NCBI GenBank assembly: GCA_964452645.1
Contig: CAYVMO010000015.1
Coordinates: forward strand, 1 to 64,000
Reading direction: 5' to 3'
DNA length: 64,000 bases
Source of the DNA: CAYXTW01 sp964452645
Lineage (GTDB): Bacteria > Zixibacteria > MSB-5A5 > GN15 > PGXB01
Positions 27,481 to 35,536 of the stretch are shown piece by piece (the first letter of the stretch is position 1; each line of letters opens with the position of its first letter). The position numbers and the translations under genes are program-made. The notes under the pieces are model-generated. The model saw only the letters and a list, made by a program, of their open reading frames with translations. It was not told the origin of the DNA and searched no databases.

Positions 27481-29309
27481 TATACATTGACTAATTGTTC
27501 CGATTGTTTTTCCGGTAAAATTATTGTGAAGGTGGTTCCCTCACCCGCTTTGGAATCTATCGTAATATCGCCGTTATGGCTTTCGATTATTTTCTTACAA
27601 TTCGACAGACCGATTCCGTGACCTGTTTGTTTGGTGGAAAAGTGCAATTGAAATATTTTTTTCATATTTTCTTCGGTAATACCGCAACCGTTGTCCGTGA
27701 CCGAAATGCCGACTATTGACTCCTGAGGATCGCGATAAGCTTTAATGATGATTTTTTTATCGAAATCACCACTTTTGGTCGTACCCTTCTTTTCCTTCTC
27801 CGCAATGGCATCGGCGGCGTTATACAGCAGATTCATCAATACCTGCTGTATTTGACCGACGTCAATTTCTATACGCGGCAGGCCTTCCGCCAGATCCAAT
27901 GAGAATAAAATATCTTTAAACCGCGATTGCGCTTTTAATGAGAACAGCAGATCCTCGATCAGATGATTTACATCATACGCTACATATTCCGTCTCGAGTT
28001 TGGAAAAATCCATCAGGCCGTTGGTGAAGCGCTTCATCTTGGAAATGTTTTCTATAATCTGTTGCGAATTCGTTTTCAGGCTGTCGGTTTTATTTCTCTC
28101 CAGATTGTACGAAAGCAACTCCGCGTTATTGGCGATGATGGCCAGATAGTTGTTCAGCTCATGCCCGATGGAAGCCGCCATCTCGCCCCGCGCCACCAGT
28201 TTTTCGGAAAGGATGACATACTTTTCCATAATAATTTTTTCGGTGATATCTTCAAGCACAAGAATCAAACCGTCGCCGTCGTCGGGAATACTGCCGATTG
28301 GCGTAATTTTTACCGAGAGGACTTTTTCATTATATCCGGTATTGTGAAAATAGCGGGAATCTTCATAAGACTGATTGGAAGCCAAAACCGTTTCGACCAT
28401 ATTCCGCCATTTCGGAATTTCGCGCCGCGGAACGATGTCAAGCAGACTGACAGCGGAACCGGCCTCTCGCGCCGGATTTACCTCGTCTTTGTTTTTTTCG
28501 AGAATAGCAAGAGCGGCGTCATTTATAGATATTATACTGCATTCATAATCCAAGACAACAACACCGACCGGCGAATTATCGATGACTTTGTCATTAAATT
28601 TTTTCAGGACCATTAGATGGTCGTAGAGGATCGCATTGTGTATGGCATGCGCCGCCTGCTGGGCATACAGTTCAAATAAATACAAATCGGATTTCAAAAA
28701 TAATTTCACCTCGGAGGAATTATCGAGATAAATTAACCCGATAACCTTGTTCTTAATCGACAGCGGGACGCACATAATCGAACGCAGGTGAAGCTCGACA
28801 ATCGATTTTTGATGCGAATAACGCTCGTCCGACAGGGCGTCCGAAGTATAAACCGATTTACCGGTCTCAGCGACTTTGTTGGCAATCGAACGCGAGATAC
28901 GAAAATCTTCCTGATCCAGAGATTCCTTTCCGATATTGTGGGCCGTTTTAAACTGCAACTCGCCATTATCATCGAGAAGCATAATAAAGCCTCGTTCGGC
29001 CGAAAGCAGCTCGATTGCCTTGTTCATCACGATTTCCAGAATATCGTCGATGACCAGCGATGAATTGACCGCCAGAGAAACCTGGAAAATCGCTTTCAGG
29101 TCTTCAAGCGCTTTGGAATCGCTTTTGCCGGATTGTATTCGGGGACGATTATCGGCGATCTGATCCAGCGCCGCTTCCATTTCAGCCAGGGCATCCCCGG
29201 CCTCGGATATTCTTACTTTTTCAGTTTCACTGTCCATAATATCATCCGATTCACGTAAAATATGGCTGGTGGAGTATTTTACGGTCTTATCTTCGTCTAA
29301 TCCATCCAT
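27480..29309 (-). CDS. GAF-PAS sensor histidine kinase
   Basis: 609 residues, soluble. Order: a poorly conserved N-terminus (1-70), a GAF domain (about 75-230), a PAS domain (about 235-360), the dimerisation/phosphoacceptor helix with His383 in G-H-E-L-N-N, and an HATPase domain (about 480-602) with N-A-A-D-A near 500, D-N-G-C-G-I near 548 and G-H-G-I-G-L near 572. It should autophosphorylate in response to a small ligand or redox signal; the ligand is unknown. No response regulator is in the window. The gene is coupled by a one-nt overlap to the Ser/Thr kinase-TPR gene, an arrangement suggesting one signalling unit in which the two kinases share input or target. Confidence 0.94.
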   Translation of the reverse strand: MDGLDEDKTVKYSTSHILRESDDIMDSETEKVRISEAGDALAEMEAALDQIADNRPRIQSGKSDSKALEDLKAIFQVSLAVNSSLVIDDILEIVMNKAIELLSAERGFIMLLDDNGELQFKTAHNIGKESLDQEDFRISRSIANKVAETGKSVYTSDALSDERYSHQKSIVELHLRSIMCVPLSIKNKVIGLIYLDNSSEVKLFLKSDLYLFELYAQQAAHAIHNAILYDHLMVLKKFNDKVIDNSPVGVVVLDYECSIISINDAALAILEKNKDEVNPAREAGSAVSLLDIVPRREIPKWRNMVETVLASNQSYEDSRYFHNTGYNEKVLSVKITPIGSIPDDGDGLILVLEDITEKIIMEKYVILSEKLVARGEMAASIGHELNNYLAIIANNAELLSYNLERNKTDSLKTNSQQIIENISKMKRFTNGLMDFSKLETEYVAYDVNHLIEDLLFSLKAQSRFKDILFSLDLAEGLPRIEIDVGQIQQVLMNLLYNAADAIAEKEKKGTTKSGDFDKKIIIKAYRDPQESIVGISVTDNGCGITEENMKKIFQLHFSTKQTGHGIGLSNCKKIIESHNGDITIDSKAGEGTTFTIILPEKQSEQLVNV

Positions 29310-29468
29310 ACTATAGCCACCCTGTGTTTATCCTCTTAATATATCGGCAGATACGGGAATGACTTAACTATGGATGTGGCCGCAATGATAGCTCCGGCAG
29401 ATAACAATCCTGATAAATCGAGATAATGACCTGCCGGTACTACGGCTTTTCGAATGAATATCTAATAT

Positions 29469-31205
29469 CTAAGCCGGATATTCGACACGTGCGAACCACT
29501 CCAGCTCGATTTCTTCAAATAGTGAATCGCGCTTGCGGCAATCATTGACGAATTCGATTTCTCCCGAAGACAAGCTCTCGCCGCCTATCAATTTATCGGC
29601 CATGGCGGCCAGTTTTTTAAAATCGGAATAATGCTCCGAAAGGCGAAGTTCGGCATAATCGCGAGCCGACCAGGTAGAGATTAAGAATTGCCAATCGGAC
29701 GCCGAGAGAAGCATCAATTCCCGCGCCGCCTGCTTGAGAATATCTATCAACTGATTGTCTATCGAATCCCTGTTGGCTTCATAATGTGCGGCCAACTGGC
29801 ACATTTTTCTCTCACACTCATAGATATGCTTCCAAGTCCAATCGGTCTCCTCGTTCAGCCAGATATAATGATTGCCGCCCTCTCCCCAGCTTCCCTCCGG
29901 AATCGATATGACCTCGGTCGGCTGCTCCCGGTCATAGTGTTCACCCATGAAAGTCAATTCTATTTGCGGATTGGAGGCGACTTTCCTGATAACTTCTTTT
30001 AAGAATTCCGGCCCTTCAAACCACCAGTGGCCGAATAATTCGGCATCATACGGCGCCAGGAGGATACCGGCATGATGACTCTTTTCGTAATAATCAGCGA
30101 GGATTTCATAGATTTTTCCTGAGAAATGATCGGTATTTTCAGGGATACGCGAAAAAGCCGACTCAAGATTGTATTCTACTTTATCGGCCAGATCCGATTT
30201 GGCCGAGGTCACCGCCCAATAACGAAGACCGCCGGGGAAACGCTTTTTATGAAAATCAAGATAATGCCCGTCGCCGGGGTAGCCCCACTCACCCGACCAG
30301 ACCAGCAGCCCGGTTTCGGGATCACGGCTGAAAACGGAGGTCGGTTTTTTGCCTTCGGCGGCCGAGCTGACCAGGTAAATCTCGCGCGGCGTTTTTTCCT
30401 TATCTTCCGCTCGCGGTTTATACTGGGCTTCAAACTGCCCCCACAATCTTTTTAAGGCCTCAAAGCGATCCAGATAAACGCCGATCGATTTGCCGCCCTT
30501 CAAAAGCGCCGAATCGATAATAAAAAAATCAATCCCGTTTTCGGACAGAAATTCATCGACACCCTTGCGTGAATACGCTTCCTGACTACCCGCAATAGGC
30601 ACTGGTGGCGCCCAGTTGTATCGCGGACGATAGGCACACTCGGGCAACCAGATTCCGCGCGGTTGACGGCCGAAATGTTTGCGGTAATTTTTAACCGCCA
30701 TTTTGGTCTGCGCCTGAAGGGACTCATCACGTGACAAAAGCGGGAGATAGCCGTGGGTGGCGCCGCAGGTCAAAATCTCCAGATAGCCGTCATCCTGAAA
30801 TTTCTTCATGCGGCCGATAATATTGCGGTCAATATTATTGAATCTATCCAGCGTCTGTCCATAGCATTTCTCCCAGTACTGGGCATTTTTTAGCATGTTA
30901 TTCTGACTGTACTTATAAAACTCCTCGGCATCATGTTGAGCTGCTTCGATTTTCTGATTTAAATAATGCGCAAATTCATCTTTGAAAGTGTCGTCAGCCA
31001 TCTGCTCGCATAAAACCGGCGAAATGTCAACTGTCAGTTTTGGTTTAATTCCTTCAGCTATCAATTCATCCAATATTCTCAGGAGCGGCATATATGTTTC
31101 GGCGGCCGCTTCGGAAAGCCAGTCCATACCATGCGGCCAGCGGCCGTGAGCAAGGACATACGGTAGATGCATATGCAGCGAAAAGGCGAAATATCCTTTG
31201 GTCAT
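29469..31205 (-). CDS. Glycoside hydrolase family 57 (1,4-alpha-glucan branching enzyme type)
   Basis: 578 residues. The N-terminal H-M-H-L-P-Y block (11-16) of GH57 barrels, the nucleophile Glu189 in G-I-W-L-P-E and the acid/base Asp387 in A-P-Y-D-A-E-L-F-G-H are visible. The C-terminal half (about 410-578) is the helical DUF1957 domain found in GH57 branching enzymes. The enzyme would make alpha-1,6 branches in glycogen-like glucans in the cytoplasm; other glycogen genes are not in this window. Its ATG overlaps the stop of the upstream DUF3467 gene by four nt (ATGA), so the two are one transcript. Confidence 0.92.
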   Translation of the reverse strand: MTKGYFAFSLHMHLPYVLAHGRWPHGMDWLSEAAAETYMPLLRILDELIAEGIKPKLTVDISPVLCEQMADDTFKDEFAHYLNQKIEAAQHDAEEFYKYSQNNMLKNAQYWEKCYGQTLDRFNNIDRNIIGRMKKFQDDGYLEILTCGATHGYLPLLSRDESLQAQTKMAVKNYRKHFGRQPRGIWLPECAYRPRYNWAPPVPIAGSQEAYSRKGVDEFLSENGIDFFIIDSALLKGGKSIGVYLDRFEALKRLWGQFEAQYKPRAEDKEKTPREIYLVSSAAEGKKPTSVFSRDPETGLLVWSGEWGYPGDGHYLDFHKKRFPGGLRYWAVTSAKSDLADKVEYNLESAFSRIPENTDHFSGKIYEILADYYEKSHHAGILLAPYDAELFGHWWFEGPEFLKEVIRKVASNPQIELTFMGEHYDREQPTEVISIPEGSWGEGGNHYIWLNEETDWTWKHIYECERKMCQLAAHYEANRDSIDNQLIDILKQAARELMLLSASDWQFLISTWSARDYAELRLSEHYSDFKKLAAMADKLIGGESLSSGEIEFVNDCRKRDSLFEEIELEWFARVEYPA

Positions 31206-31534
31206 TCTTTCTTATCCCCTTTTTCTTCCTCGGGGCCGGCCGATTCAAAACCGATATTTTTAGCAAGCATCGAATCCGGGCCGCCGTGGATTTTGATTTC
31301 ACCGAATTGCTTTTCGAACTTTTTCAGGTTCTCCTCGAGTGTTTTATTCAGCATTTTGGCATGGGCGGGAGTCATGATTATCCGTGACTGCACTTTGGCT
31401 TTCTGCGCGCCCGGCATAACACGGGCGAAATCAAGAATAATCTCGTTCGGCGAATGGGCGACCATTACCATATTGGAATATATCCCTTCGGCTTCCTTTT
31501 CGCCGAGTTCAATGTTCATCCGTTGCTGTCGCAT
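31202..31534 (-). CDS. DUF3467 family protein
   Basis: 110 residues from the ATG at 31534; a TTG seven codons earlier is an alternative. The body (about 15-85) shows the DUF3467 pattern: G-I-Y-S-N, H-S-P-N-E-I-I-L-D-F-A, R-I-I-M-T-P-x-H-A-K and L-E-E-N-L-K-K-F-E. The biochemical role of this family is not known; members are small cytoplasmic proteins. The C-terminal tail is acidic and lysine-rich and variable. It is the first gene of a two-gene unit with the GH57 enzyme and is divergent from rfaE1, the short region between (31535-31628) probably holding both promoters. Confidence 0.88.
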   Translation of the reverse strand: MRQQRMNIELGEKEAEGIYSNMVMVAHSPNEIILDFARVMPGAQKAKVQSRIIMTPAHAKMLNKTLEENLKKFEKQFGEIKIHGGPDSMLAKNIGFESAGPEEEKGDKKE

Positions 31535-31628
31535 ATCCACTTTCCATCTCCTCAATAAATCTTGTTACTTGCGATTTCATTTTTTATATTAACTCAAATT
31601 TTAACCAACATAACCCGAGTTTCGTTTT

Positions 31629-32633
31629 ATGCCAATAAAAATTGACAGGATTAACAAGATAACTTCTAACATTGGAAAAGCAAGTATATTAATTCTCGGC
31701 GATGTTATGCTCGACGAATATCTTCACGGTGTCGTCAGCCGGATATCGCCCGAAGCGCCGGTTCCGGTGGTGGAAATCAATCACGAACAACTGAGACTGG
31801 GCGGCTCGGCCAATGTTGCCAACAACATTGCGGCATTGGGCAACAAACCTTGCCTGCTGGGCGTAATCGGCGAGGACGACGCCGCCATCAAATTGACCCA
31901 GCTTCTCAAACAGAAAGGAATCTCGTCCGATTTTCTGGTCAATGATAAAAATCGCCGGACGACGATAAAAACCCGCGTGATTGCCAATTCGCAGCAGGTG
32001 GTGCGGGCTGACCGTGAAGATACTTTTGAAATCGACGGTGATACCGAAAAGAGAATTTTCAACCGCTTTCAATCGTTGATCGATAGTGTCGGCGGGGTGA
32101 TTATTTCCGACTACGGGAAAGGATTGATTACCGCCTCGCTTCTCGATAAGATAATTCCGCTGTGCCGGGAGAAAAATGTTTTTGTCGGGGTTGATCCGAA
32201 AGAGACACACTTTTTCAATTACAAAAAAGTCTCGGTGGTGACGCCGAATCACCACGAGGCCGGTTTCGTGGCCGGACATCGAATAAAAAACGATAACGAC
32301 CTGCAGCACGTGGGTAAGATGCTACTGGAAAAATTACAGGCCGATTCGATTTTGATTACGCGCGGTGATAAAGGTATGGCATTGTTCATCAAGGGGGGCG
32401 ATATCGATTATTTCCCAACCGTCGCGAAAAAAGTTTTTGATGTTACCGGAGCCGGTGATACGGTGATTGCCGCCTTTGTTTCGGCGATGGCGGCCGGGGC
32501 CGATTTGAAGGAGGCGACCGAAGTAGCCAATTGTGCCGCCGGGGTGGTGGTCGGTGAAATCGGCACCGCGGCGGTGACATTACCGGAGTTAACGCAACAG
32601 TTAAAAGAGCATTTCGCAAATGGGGGGGGATGA
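31629..32633 (+). CDS. rfaE1: D-glycero-beta-D-manno-heptose-7-phosphate kinase (RfaE domain I, PfkB family)
   Basis: 334 residues. A PfkB/ribokinase fold is shown by G-G-S-A-N-V-A-N-N near 57-65 and the catalytic D-V-T-G-A-G-D-T near 270-277. The sequence, with R-I-S-P-E-A-P-V-P-V-V near the N-terminus, matches the kinase half of HldE/RfaE. It phosphorylates heptose-7-phosphate at C1 on the way to ADP-heptose for lipopolysaccharide core. The second half of the usual bifunctional protein is encoded separately 0.9 kb downstream (33528-34016), and a REP transposase cassette lies between the two. No strong ribosome site is visible at the chosen ATG. Confidence 0.94.
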   Translation: MPIKIDRINKITSNIGKASILILGDVMLDEYLHGVVSRISPEAPVPVVEINHEQLRLGGSANVANNIAALGNKPCLLGVIGEDDAAIKLTQLLKQKGISSDFLVNDKNRRTTIKTRVIANSQQVVRADREDTFEIDGDTEKRIFNRFQSLIDSVGGVIISDYGKGLITASLLDKIIPLCREKNVFVGVDPKETHFFNYKKVSVVTPNHHEAGFVAGHRIKNDNDLQHVGKMLLEKLQADSILITRGDKGMALFIKGGDIDYFPTVAKKVFDVTGAGDTVIAAFVSAMAAGADLKEATEVANCAAGVVVGEIGTAAVTLPELTQQLKEHFANGGG

Positions 32634-32654
32634 TGAAGGTGGATAATTTAATAG

Positions 32655-32710
32655 GTAGGGCAGAACCCGAGTTCGAGTGCTTTAGCAATCGAACGATGTG
32701 GTTCTGCCAT
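32655..32710. repeat. REP-like hairpin, family 1 copy 1
   Basis: Imperfect palindrome with arms GGGCAGAACC and GGTTCTGCC and the tetranucleotide GTAG at its foot (32655-32658). It lies immediately after rfaE1 and upstream of the REP-associated transposase gene. Confidence 0.85.
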
Positions 32711-32742
32711 TTTCGAACATGAAAAAAAAGTAACCATAAAAT

Positions 32743-32798
32743 GTAGGGCAGAACCCGAGTTCGGGCGCTTCAGCAACCGAACGATGTGGTTCTGCCAT
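32743..32798. repeat. REP-like hairpin, family 1 copy 2
   Basis: Near-identical direct repeat of the 32655-32710 element, again with GTAG at the foot and GGCAGAACC/GGTTCTGCC arms. It ends nine nt before the transposase ATG, which makes it a possible autoregulatory site. Confidence 0.87.
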
Positions 32799-32806
32799 CT
32801 TCGATT

Positions 32807-33319
32807 ATGTCTAGACTCATACGATATTACAAACCGGGTCAGATTTATTTTGTCACTTGTGTTACCTTTAATCGCGAACCAATACTGGCAAACCATGCAA
32901 ATTCATTATTGGACATCATAGAAGAATACAAAAATAAAATCCGCTTTGAAATCATTGCCTGGGTGATTATGCCGGATCATTTTCATATTATCATCGACCC
33001 GAAGAGAAATAATCTATCAGACATAATGAAGAGAATCAAAATTTCATTTGCCTGCAATATGCGAAAAACGCAAGGAGTCTATTCACAAAATATCTGGCAG
33101 AAAAGATTTTGGGACCACATTATCATAAATGAGAATGACTTTAATCGGCATATTGATTATATACATTATAATCCGGTGAAGCATGGATTGGTGAGGAATC
33201 CATTGGAATGGGAACATTCGTCGTTTGGCGAATTTATAAATAATGGTTTATATGAAAAAGATTGGGGCATATCAATACCGGAAATATTGAAAGACAGGAA
33301 TATCGATTATGGTGAATAG
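32807..33319 (+). CDS. REP-associated tyrosine transposase (RAYT, Y1_Tnp/IS200-like)
   Basis: 170 residues from the ATG at 32807; an in-frame ATG seven codons earlier lies inside the REP and is less likely. The protein has the HUH nuclease motif M-P-D-H-F-H-I (His58 and His60) and the tyrosine region D-Y-I-H-Y-N-P-V-K near 117-125, which is the RAYT signature. Such proteins nick and move single-stranded REP hairpins and are typically single-copy and domesticated. It appears complete. Two same-orientation REPs precede it and one inverted REP follows, the classic layout in which a RAYT sits with the elements it recognises. The cassette interrupts the heptose genes rfaE1 and rfaE2. Confidence 0.92.
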   Translation: MSRLIRYYKPGQIYFVTCVTFNREPILANHANSLLDIIEEYKNKIRFEIIAWVIMPDHFHIIIDPKRNNLSDIMKRIKISFACNMRKTQGVYSQNIWQKRFWDHIIINENDFNRHIDYIHYNPVKHGLVRNPLEWEHSSFGEFINNGLYEKDWGISIPEILKDRNIDYGE

Positions 33320-33331
33320 ATTGAAAGCAAA

Positions 33332-33389
33332 GATGGCAGAACCACATCGTTCCCCCGATAAATCGGCGGAACTCGGGTTCTGCCCTACT
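33332..33389. repeat. REP-like hairpin, family 1 copy 3 (inverted)
   Basis: Same family as the two copies before the transposase but in the opposite orientation, GTAG being on the minus strand at its right foot. The loop contains the recurring CGATAAATCG block. Confidence 0.86.
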
Positions 33390-33527
33390 CGATGTTTGGC
33401 AACTGCAGGAATTTGCCTATATTCCCGAAAGAGTTGTACTATAGGCAGGCAATTAAATGTACGGTTCAGTATGGGAAAATGGCCAGTATTAATAGTGAAC
33501 ATTAAACTCGACGTTAGTTGAAGCGTT

Positions 33528-34016
33528 ATGAAAAGACCCGACAATATATACATGACTTTCACAGATGACACTATCGAGAGACTCGCCAAAGGATTACGGC
33601 GCCGGGGCAAGAAGATTGTCTTCACCAACGGCGTTTTCGATATTCTGCATTTCGGGCATATCGACTATCTGACGAAAGCCCGGGCGCTGGGAGATGTCCT
33701 TATTGTCGGGGTCAACAAGGACAGCTCGGTCAGGAAATTCAAATCGGACCTACGGCCGATTCAGAGCGGACAGGATAGGGCGCGGATACTCGCCTCGCTG
33801 CGGTCGGTCGACTACGTGGTTATGTTCGAGGAGGAAACTCCGGAGCGGTTGATCAAACTGGTCAGACCGGATGTACTCGTCAAGGGGGCCGACTATCAGG
33901 TTTCCGAAATTGTCGGGGCTGATTTTGTCAAATCGTACGGGGGGCAGGTTAAACGTATCACGCTCGCCAAAGGTCGCTCCACGACCGAGATTATCGAGAA
34001 GATTAAAAAGTTGTAA
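33528..34016 (+). CDS. rfaE2: D-glycero-beta-D-manno-heptose 1-phosphate adenylyltransferase (RfaE domain II)
   Basis: 162 residues. A nucleotidyltransferase fold with N-G-V-F-D-I-L-H-F-G-H near 34-44, which contains the H-x-G-H nucleotide-binding motif, and a C-terminal G-R-S-T-T-E-I-I-E-K-I characteristic of RfaE2. It transfers AMP from ATP to heptose-1-phosphate to give ADP-heptose, the step after the RfaE1 kinase. The first eight residues may be extra, an alternative ATG being at residue 9. A REP lies on either side, so its expression may be partly uncoupled from rfaE1. Confidence 0.94.
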   Translation: MKRPDNIYMTFTDDTIERLAKGLRRRGKKIVFTNGVFDILHFGHIDYLTKARALGDVLIVGVNKDSSVRKFKSDLRPIQSGQDRARILASLRSVDYVVMFEEETPERLIKLVRPDVLVKGADYQVSEIVGADFVKSYGGQVKRITLAKGRSTTEIIEKIKKL

Positions 34017-34022
34017 GTGTTC

Positions 34023-34093
34023 TTGTCAGGATCGCCCTTCGGGCCCTTCGACACTTCGAAGACTCAGTGTCTCAGGCAGGGATCCTGACCTAC
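34023..34093. repeat. REP-like hairpin, family 2 copy 1
   Basis: Long imperfect palindrome with GTCAGGATC and GATCCTGAC arms; on the minus strand it begins with GTAG. It lies between the convergent rfaE2 and pyrE genes and has a counterpart at 45363-45434 in the opposite orientation. Confidence 0.82.
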
Positions 34094-34115
34094 GAATTGC
34101 CAATTGTACTACGTA

Positions 34116-34700
34116 CTATACCTTTTCGAATTTGCGGCTGCCGGGTTGGGTAAGCGGAACGCCTTTCTTGCACAGTGGGCACTCGTCGGCTTGCCAGGCA
34201 TCGGCCGAGACGGTCGCCAGCGGTTTGAACGGGTAATCGAATTTGACTTTACCGCCGGAGCGATCCAGAAACTCACCGATACCGATTATTTTTGCATCGT
34301 ACTTATTAACCAGATCGATAACCTCGAATATCGAACCGCCGGTGGTTAAAACATCATCGACAATAAGTACGCGTGTCCCGGGTTCGATATGGAAGCCGCG
34401 TTTGAATATACGCCCTTTGCCGCCTTCGGCCGGTTCGGCGTAAATCGAGTCCAGCCCGAGATATTTGGCAACTTCATAAGCAATAATAATCCCGCCGGTG
34501 GTCGGCCCGACGACAAGTTCGACATTGTCATTTTCGAAAAGTCGCGCCAACTCGATACAGACTTTTTCGCACAGGCGCGGTTTTCTTAAAATGTTGAATT
34601 TCTCATAATAAATATCGCTGTGTTTGCCGGACGAAAGCTTGAAGTGCCCCTCCAGAAGGGCATTAGATTTTTTGAAAATTTCGAGAACATTTGTGCTCAT
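34116..34700 (-). CDS. pyrE: Orotate phosphoribosyltransferase
   Basis: 194 residues. The PRPP-binding motif V-L-I-V-D-D-V-L-T-T-G-G-S lies near 110-122, and S-S-G-K-H-S-D near 23-29 and P-T-T-G-G near 66-70 are typical of PyrE. It makes orotidine-5'-phosphate from orotate and PRPP in pyrimidine synthesis. A C-terminal extension carries C-P-L-C-K-K (about 175-180), a possible metal-binding pair seen in some PyrE relatives. It starts two nt after the stop of acpS and is co-transcribed with it. Confidence 0.94.
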   Translation of the reverse strand: MSTNVLEIFKKSNALLEGHFKLSSGKHSDIYYEKFNILRKPRLCEKVCIELARLFENDNVELVVGPTTGGIIIAYEVAKYLGLDSIYAEPAEGGKGRIFKRGFHIEPGTRVLIVDDVLTTGGSIFEVIDLVNKYDAKIIGIGEFLDRSGGKVKFDYPFKPLATVSADAWQADECPLCKKGVPLTQPGSRKFEKV

Positions 34701-34702
34701 AT

Positions 34703-35074
34703 TTAGTCTCCAGTCATTACAGCCACCGCCGCGGCCATAGTATGTTCATGGGTTATGGAGACCTTTATTTCCATATCAAATATTTTCTCTCTAACGTTAT
34801 CGTCGAGATGAACATACGGCTTTCCATAAAGGTCGTTCAATATTTGAATATTCCGGGGATAGACTCCCGAAGTGACCATGGCGCCCAGTGCTTTCATAAC
34901 CGCTTCCTTAGCGGCGAACCGGCCGGCGACGAATTTGACTTTATCCCTTCTTCCGCGATAAAGATTACGCTCCTCTTCACCCAGGAGTCTCCCGATAAAC
35001 TTCTCCCCCCAGCGATCGAGGTCTCTCCGGATACGCTCGATATCGGTCAAGTCTATGCCGACTGAATACATCAT
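34703..35074 (-). CDS. acpS: Holo-[acyl-carrier-protein] synthase
   Basis: 123 residues from the ATG at 35074 (a second ATG follows at once); a longer frame to 35173 would add 33 residues not found in the family. The family motif G-I-D-L-T-D-I-E-R-I lies near 5-14 and F-A-A-K-E-A-V-M-K-A-L near 52-62, giving the metal-binding Asp and Glu. It transfers 4'-phosphopantetheine from CoA to acyl carrier protein. It is upstream of and closely linked to pyrE. No strong ribosome site was found. Confidence 0.92.
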   Translation of the reverse strand: MMYSVGIDLTDIERIRRDLDRWGEKFIGRLLGEEERNLYRGRRDKVKFVAGRFAAKEAVMKALGAMVTSGVYPRNIQILNDLYGKPYVHLDDNVREKIFDMEIKVSITHEHTMAAAVAVMTGD

Positions 35075-35536
35075 TTTAAATCGACTCCGCTTATCTGATT
35101 TTTCATAAGCAGAAGATAAGTGATTTATTTTTTTTTCGCAATGAGCCATCAGATTTTGATTGCATAAAATCAAAAATATATTAAATTAACAGCACAAAGA
35201 GTTGGAGAAGGGAATTTGAAAAATCTCTAACAACTCAATTATGAAGGTTGTCTCTTCTTAGAAGGCTGCACGGACGCCGTGACCCACTTCGCGTGGCAGC
35301 GAAAGTAAGACGCCGGAAGCGACTGTAAAAACCCTTTACCGTATCTATTGAGGAGTTTTTTCAAAGCACCCCCTTCTCCTTTTCTTTTGTCCTTCGTTAT
35401 TAATCTTTTGCGCGGCAATCAGCCGGATACCATGGCAGGCCGGCACCGCTGTATTATAGGGGAATTTCTTAATGCGCGGAAACGAGGATGCTGTATCAGG
35501 TGTACAGGATCCGCTACGGCCGCGAAAACGAAAATG
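35075..35536. other. Gene-poor gap with one candidate small ORF
   Basis: Between acpS and the 35537-36163 gene. It contains a GC-rich block with a CCAC-TTCGC-GTGG hairpin (about 35281-35295) and the hexamer GACGCC repeated twice. One basic 41-codon minus-strand frame (35239-35364) behind an AAGGGGG stretch is the only coding candidate. No tRNA or known RNA family was recognised. Confidence 0.4.
35239..35364 (-). CDS. Candidate small basic protein, 41 residues (uncertain)
   Basis: TTG start at 35364, TAA at 35239. A purine-rich AAGGAGAAGGGGG stretch precedes it. The product is strongly basic, with several Lys and Arg and an S-K-K-R tail, and has no signal or membrane segment. The TTG start, GC-rich structured DNA and lack of a recognisable family make it possible that this is a repeat or RNA element rather than a gene. 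Confidence 0.25.
   Translation of the reverse strand: MKKLLNRYGKGFLQSLPASYFRCHAKWVTASVQPSKKRQPS

Noticed and set aside
34740..35065. Plus-strand frames opposite acpS and pyrE
   Set aside because: Shadows of the acpS and pyrE genes, which have clear family motifs.
35250..35330. Possible cobalamin riboswitch, because of a G-A-C-T-G-T stretch near nrdJ
   Set aside because: The consensus B12 box is not present and the orientation and distance to nrdJ do not fit.
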